This document shows positions 33,463-35,129 of a stretch of DNA of 35,129 nt, piece by piece. The position numbers and the translations under genes are program-made. The notes beneath the pieces are model-generated. The model saw nothing but the letters and a program-made list of their open reading frames with translations. It searched no databases and had not been told where the DNA came from. Source of the DNA: Pseudomonadota bacterium (GTDB lineage Bacteria > Desulfobacterota > Desulfobacteria > Desulfobacterales > ETH-SRB1); assembly GCA_018897415.1 (NCBI GenBank), contig JAHIKR010000064.1:1-35129 (forward strand). The letters are read 5' to 3'. Position 1 is the stretch's first letter, and every line of letters begins with the position of its first letter.

Positions 33463-33503
33463 AAGTATATGACATAGTGAGTAAAACCATTACGGATATT
33501 GAG

Positions 33504-34724
33504 ATGAAGCGTAAGATAAAGATAGTGCAAATCATGGCTCGTCTTAACATAGGGGGGGCTGCGATCCAGGCCATACTCCTCACGCAAGGTCTTGATCCTA
33601 ATCAATTCCAATCAGTTCTCGTTACTGGAAAAGTCTCAGCAAGTGAGGGGGATATGATCTACCTCGCTGATACGTATGGTGTAAAGCCGATCATCATTTC
33701 CAATCTTCAGAGAGATATTGGTATTCTTAATGATGTTAAAGCATTCTTGTGCGTTTTAAGGATCTTGAATAGAGAGAAACCGGATATTGTCCACACACAC
33801 ACAGCAAAGGCCGGCACAATCGGCAGGATAGCGACTTTTATCCACAACTTAGTTAATAGAGACAGAATTCGTGTTGTTCATACCTTTCATGGACATGTAT
33901 TTCACGGCTATTTTAGTAACATAATGTCAACAATGGTTATATTTACCGAGCGTATCCTATCGAAAATTACTGATATCATTATTGCCACAAGTGAAAGCCA
34001 GAAGAAAGAACTTGTATGTAATTACCGGATTGCACAGGCAAGCAAAGTCAGGGTGGTAAAACTTGGCGTTGATCTTGAGCCCTTCCTTTTATCTACACAA
34101 GAGAAAACGGCAATAGCCAAGAAAATAACCTGTCCTGCACTGAGAATTGGAATTGTTGGCAGGCTAGTTCCAATAAAGAATCACAAGATGTTTTTAGATT
34201 CAGCAAAAATTTTCCTCGAACAAAATCCATCAATTAAAGCAGCTTTTATAATTATTGGAGATGGTGAACTAAAACAAGAGCTGATTGACTATTGCCATAG
34301 GCTTGGATTGAGCGATCATGTTCAATTTTGCGGTTGGAAAAAAGAATTTTCGGAGATTTACACTAATCTTGATATAGTTGCCTTAACTTCAAACAATGAG
34401 GGAACTGCTATTGCGCTAATCGAAGCAATGGCATGTTCGGTGCCTGTTATCGCAACCAATGTCGGTGGTGTTCGGGATTTGGTGGGCAATTCGCAATTAG
34501 AGTTTATATCAGATGGCTTTAAAATATTTAAACGGGGCATTCTTTGCAGAGATAATGATGCCAAAGGATTTGCAAAAGGGATGGAATATCTGGTTAAAAA
34601 CAGGCAACTAAGTAAAGATATTGCAAAGGTTGCACAATCATTTGTTGTAGAACACTATTCAAAAGATCGTCTCCTTAGGGATATGGAATCATTTTATACC
34701 GAATTGCTAAATCAAGTCTCTTGA
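33504..34724 (+). CDS. GT4-type glycosyltransferase
   Basis: A 406-aa GT-B transferase from ATG 33504; an in-frame GTG at 33477 is possible but starts 15 bp from the MITE and adds nine unlikely residues. MARLNIGGAAIQAILL is the N-domain glycine loop, and PDIVHTHTAKAGTIGR and VVHTFHGHVFHGYF are the acceptor-side motifs. IGIVGRLVPIKNHKMFL, FIIIGDGELKQEL and the donor helix TAIALIEAMACSVPVIATNVGG complete the C-domain. These match capsule and O-antigen GT4 proteins. It is the last gene of the + strand series and is followed by the right-hand MITE. Confidence 0.9.
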   Translation: MKRKIKIVQIMARLNIGGAAIQAILLTQGLDPNQFQSVLVTGKVSASEGDMIYLADTYGVKPIIISNLQRDIGILNDVKAFLCVLRILNREKPDIVHTHTAKAGTIGRIATFIHNLVNRDRIRVVHTFHGHVFHGYFSNIMSTMVIFTERILSKITDIIIATSESQKKELVCNYRIAQASKVRVVKLGVDLEPFLLSTQEKTAIAKKITCPALRIGIVGRLVPIKNHKMFLDSAKIFLEQNPSIKAAFIIIGDGELKQELIDYCHRLGLSDHVQFCGWKKEFSEIYTNLDIVALTSNNEGTAIALIEAMACSVPVIATNVGGVRDLVGNSQLEFISDGFKIFKRGILCRDNDAKGFAKGMEYLVKNRQLSKDIAKVAQSFVVEHYSKDRLLRDMESFYTELLNQVS

Positions 34725-34795
34725 AGCCAAAGCATTTCTCTTTTCAGGTCACTAACGAAATCCACTGCTATGGCCTTCAGCATATAACAGTGATA

Positions 34796-34962
34796 GAGAC
34801 CTTTGAAAAATGTTCAATTTTGTTCAAGTTCAAGGAAGGCGAAAATTTTAAATGCAGGAATACATTGAGTATTTCGAGGCTTAAAATTTGAGTCTGACAC
34901 AGGCACTTTAGTGAAGCTTTATAGCGCTAATTGGGCAAAAGGGGGCGTTTTGCAAAGGTCTC
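34796..34962 (-). mobile_element. MITE-like element, right copy of the inverted pair
   Basis: Reverse complement of 4026-4192 with 164 of 167 positions identical and no gaps. The ends are GAGACCTTTG and CAAAGGTCTC. It lies between the last glycosyltransferase and a convergent sugar epimerase gene, so with the left copy it frames the cluster. Confidence 0.85.
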
Positions 34963-34974
34963 TGATAATGTATC

Positions 34975-35129
34975 CTATTTCTTTTTCATATACCTGACAA
35001 TTTTTCTTAGCATTGTATCAAAATCAGTTTTTGGCTCAAAATCTATAATGCCCTTGATTTTTTCAGTACCAGGCACCCTGCGCTGCATATCTTCAAAATC
35101 TTTTCCAAATGCTTCATCATAGGGGATCA
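34975..35129 (-). CDS. 3' end of an NAD-dependent sugar epimerase/dehydratase (partial)
   Basis: Reading the minus strand from the window edge gives 50 residues and a stop. The segment EAFGKDFEDMQRRVPGT followed by KIKGIIDFEPKTDFDTMLRKIV is typical of the C-terminus of extended-SDR nucleotide-sugar epimerases/dehydratases (WcaG/RmlB-like, UDP-glucose epimerase-type). The gene runs off the right edge at its 5' side and converges on the main cluster. Which sugar it acts on cannot be told. Confidence 0.75.
   Translation of the reverse strand, partial: IPYDEAFGKDFEDMQRRVPGTEKIKGIIDFEPKTDFDTMLRKIVRYMKKK

Overview
This window is most of a surface-polysaccharide (O-antigen, capsule or glycoprotein-glycan) locus from a Gram-negative bacterium. 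The Kdo genes kdsA and kdsB point to an outer-membrane-bearing organism. Gene content (CapD-type dehydratase, winged-helix locus regulator, SpsF-type cytidylyltransferase, paired B12-binding radical SAM proteins) and many small inverted-repeat elements fit a Desulfobacterota-like (deltaproteobacterial) genome. That assignment is inference; no rRNA or other taxonomic marker is present.

Layout. 1-2000: start of a divergent minus-strand gene with its promoter, a DUF4143-type AAA ATPase, and a GxxExxY gene boxed by 29-bp inverted repeats. 2080-3972: membrane-anchored CapD/WbpM-type nucleotide-sugar 4,6-dehydratase. 4026-4538: two MITE-like elements in the only gene-free stretch over 300 bp. 4557-10735: locus regulator, PseB, class III aminotransferase, a block of small unknown genes, aldo/keto reductase and SpsF-like cytidylyltransferase. 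10760-13216: B12-type radical SAM protein followed by a cytidylyltransferase remnant. 13389-17744: an ATGA-coupled set of sulfatase-fold enzyme, GNAT acetyltransferase, RmlD-like SDR and NeuB-family synthase. 17748-28023: glycosyltransferase, asparagine-synthase-like protein, two large poorly recognised probable transferases, the Wzx flippase, and a two-gene kinase module (pyruvate-kinase-like plus APS-kinase-like). 28052-31995: promoter, CBS pair, kdsA, kdsB, a truncated hydroxyacid dehydrogenase and a second radical SAM protein. 32258-34724: GT2 and GT4 glycosyltransferases. 34796-35129: an inverted copy of the MITE at 4026, then the 3' end of a convergent sugar epimerase/dehydratase.

How it may work together. 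PseB, the class III aminotransferase, the reductases, the acetyltransferase, the NeuB-family synthase and the cytidylyltransferase look like a route to a CMP-activated amino-ulosonic acid. The usual PseC (DegT-type) and PseG are not visible here. KdsA and KdsB supply a second, Kdo-like sugar. Glycosyltransferases assemble the unit and Wzx exports it. No Wzy polymerase or initiating sugar-phosphate transferase was seen.

Most notable: (1) the kinase module at 24418-26056 sits between direct repeats that duplicate the wzx 3' end and the 5' end of the next gene, and both kinases carry changes at expected substrate-binding positions; (2) near-identical 167-bp inverted repeats bracket 30.6 kb of the locus; (3) the ulosonic-acid gene set is non-canonical; (4) both AT-rich radical SAM genes lie next to broken genes.
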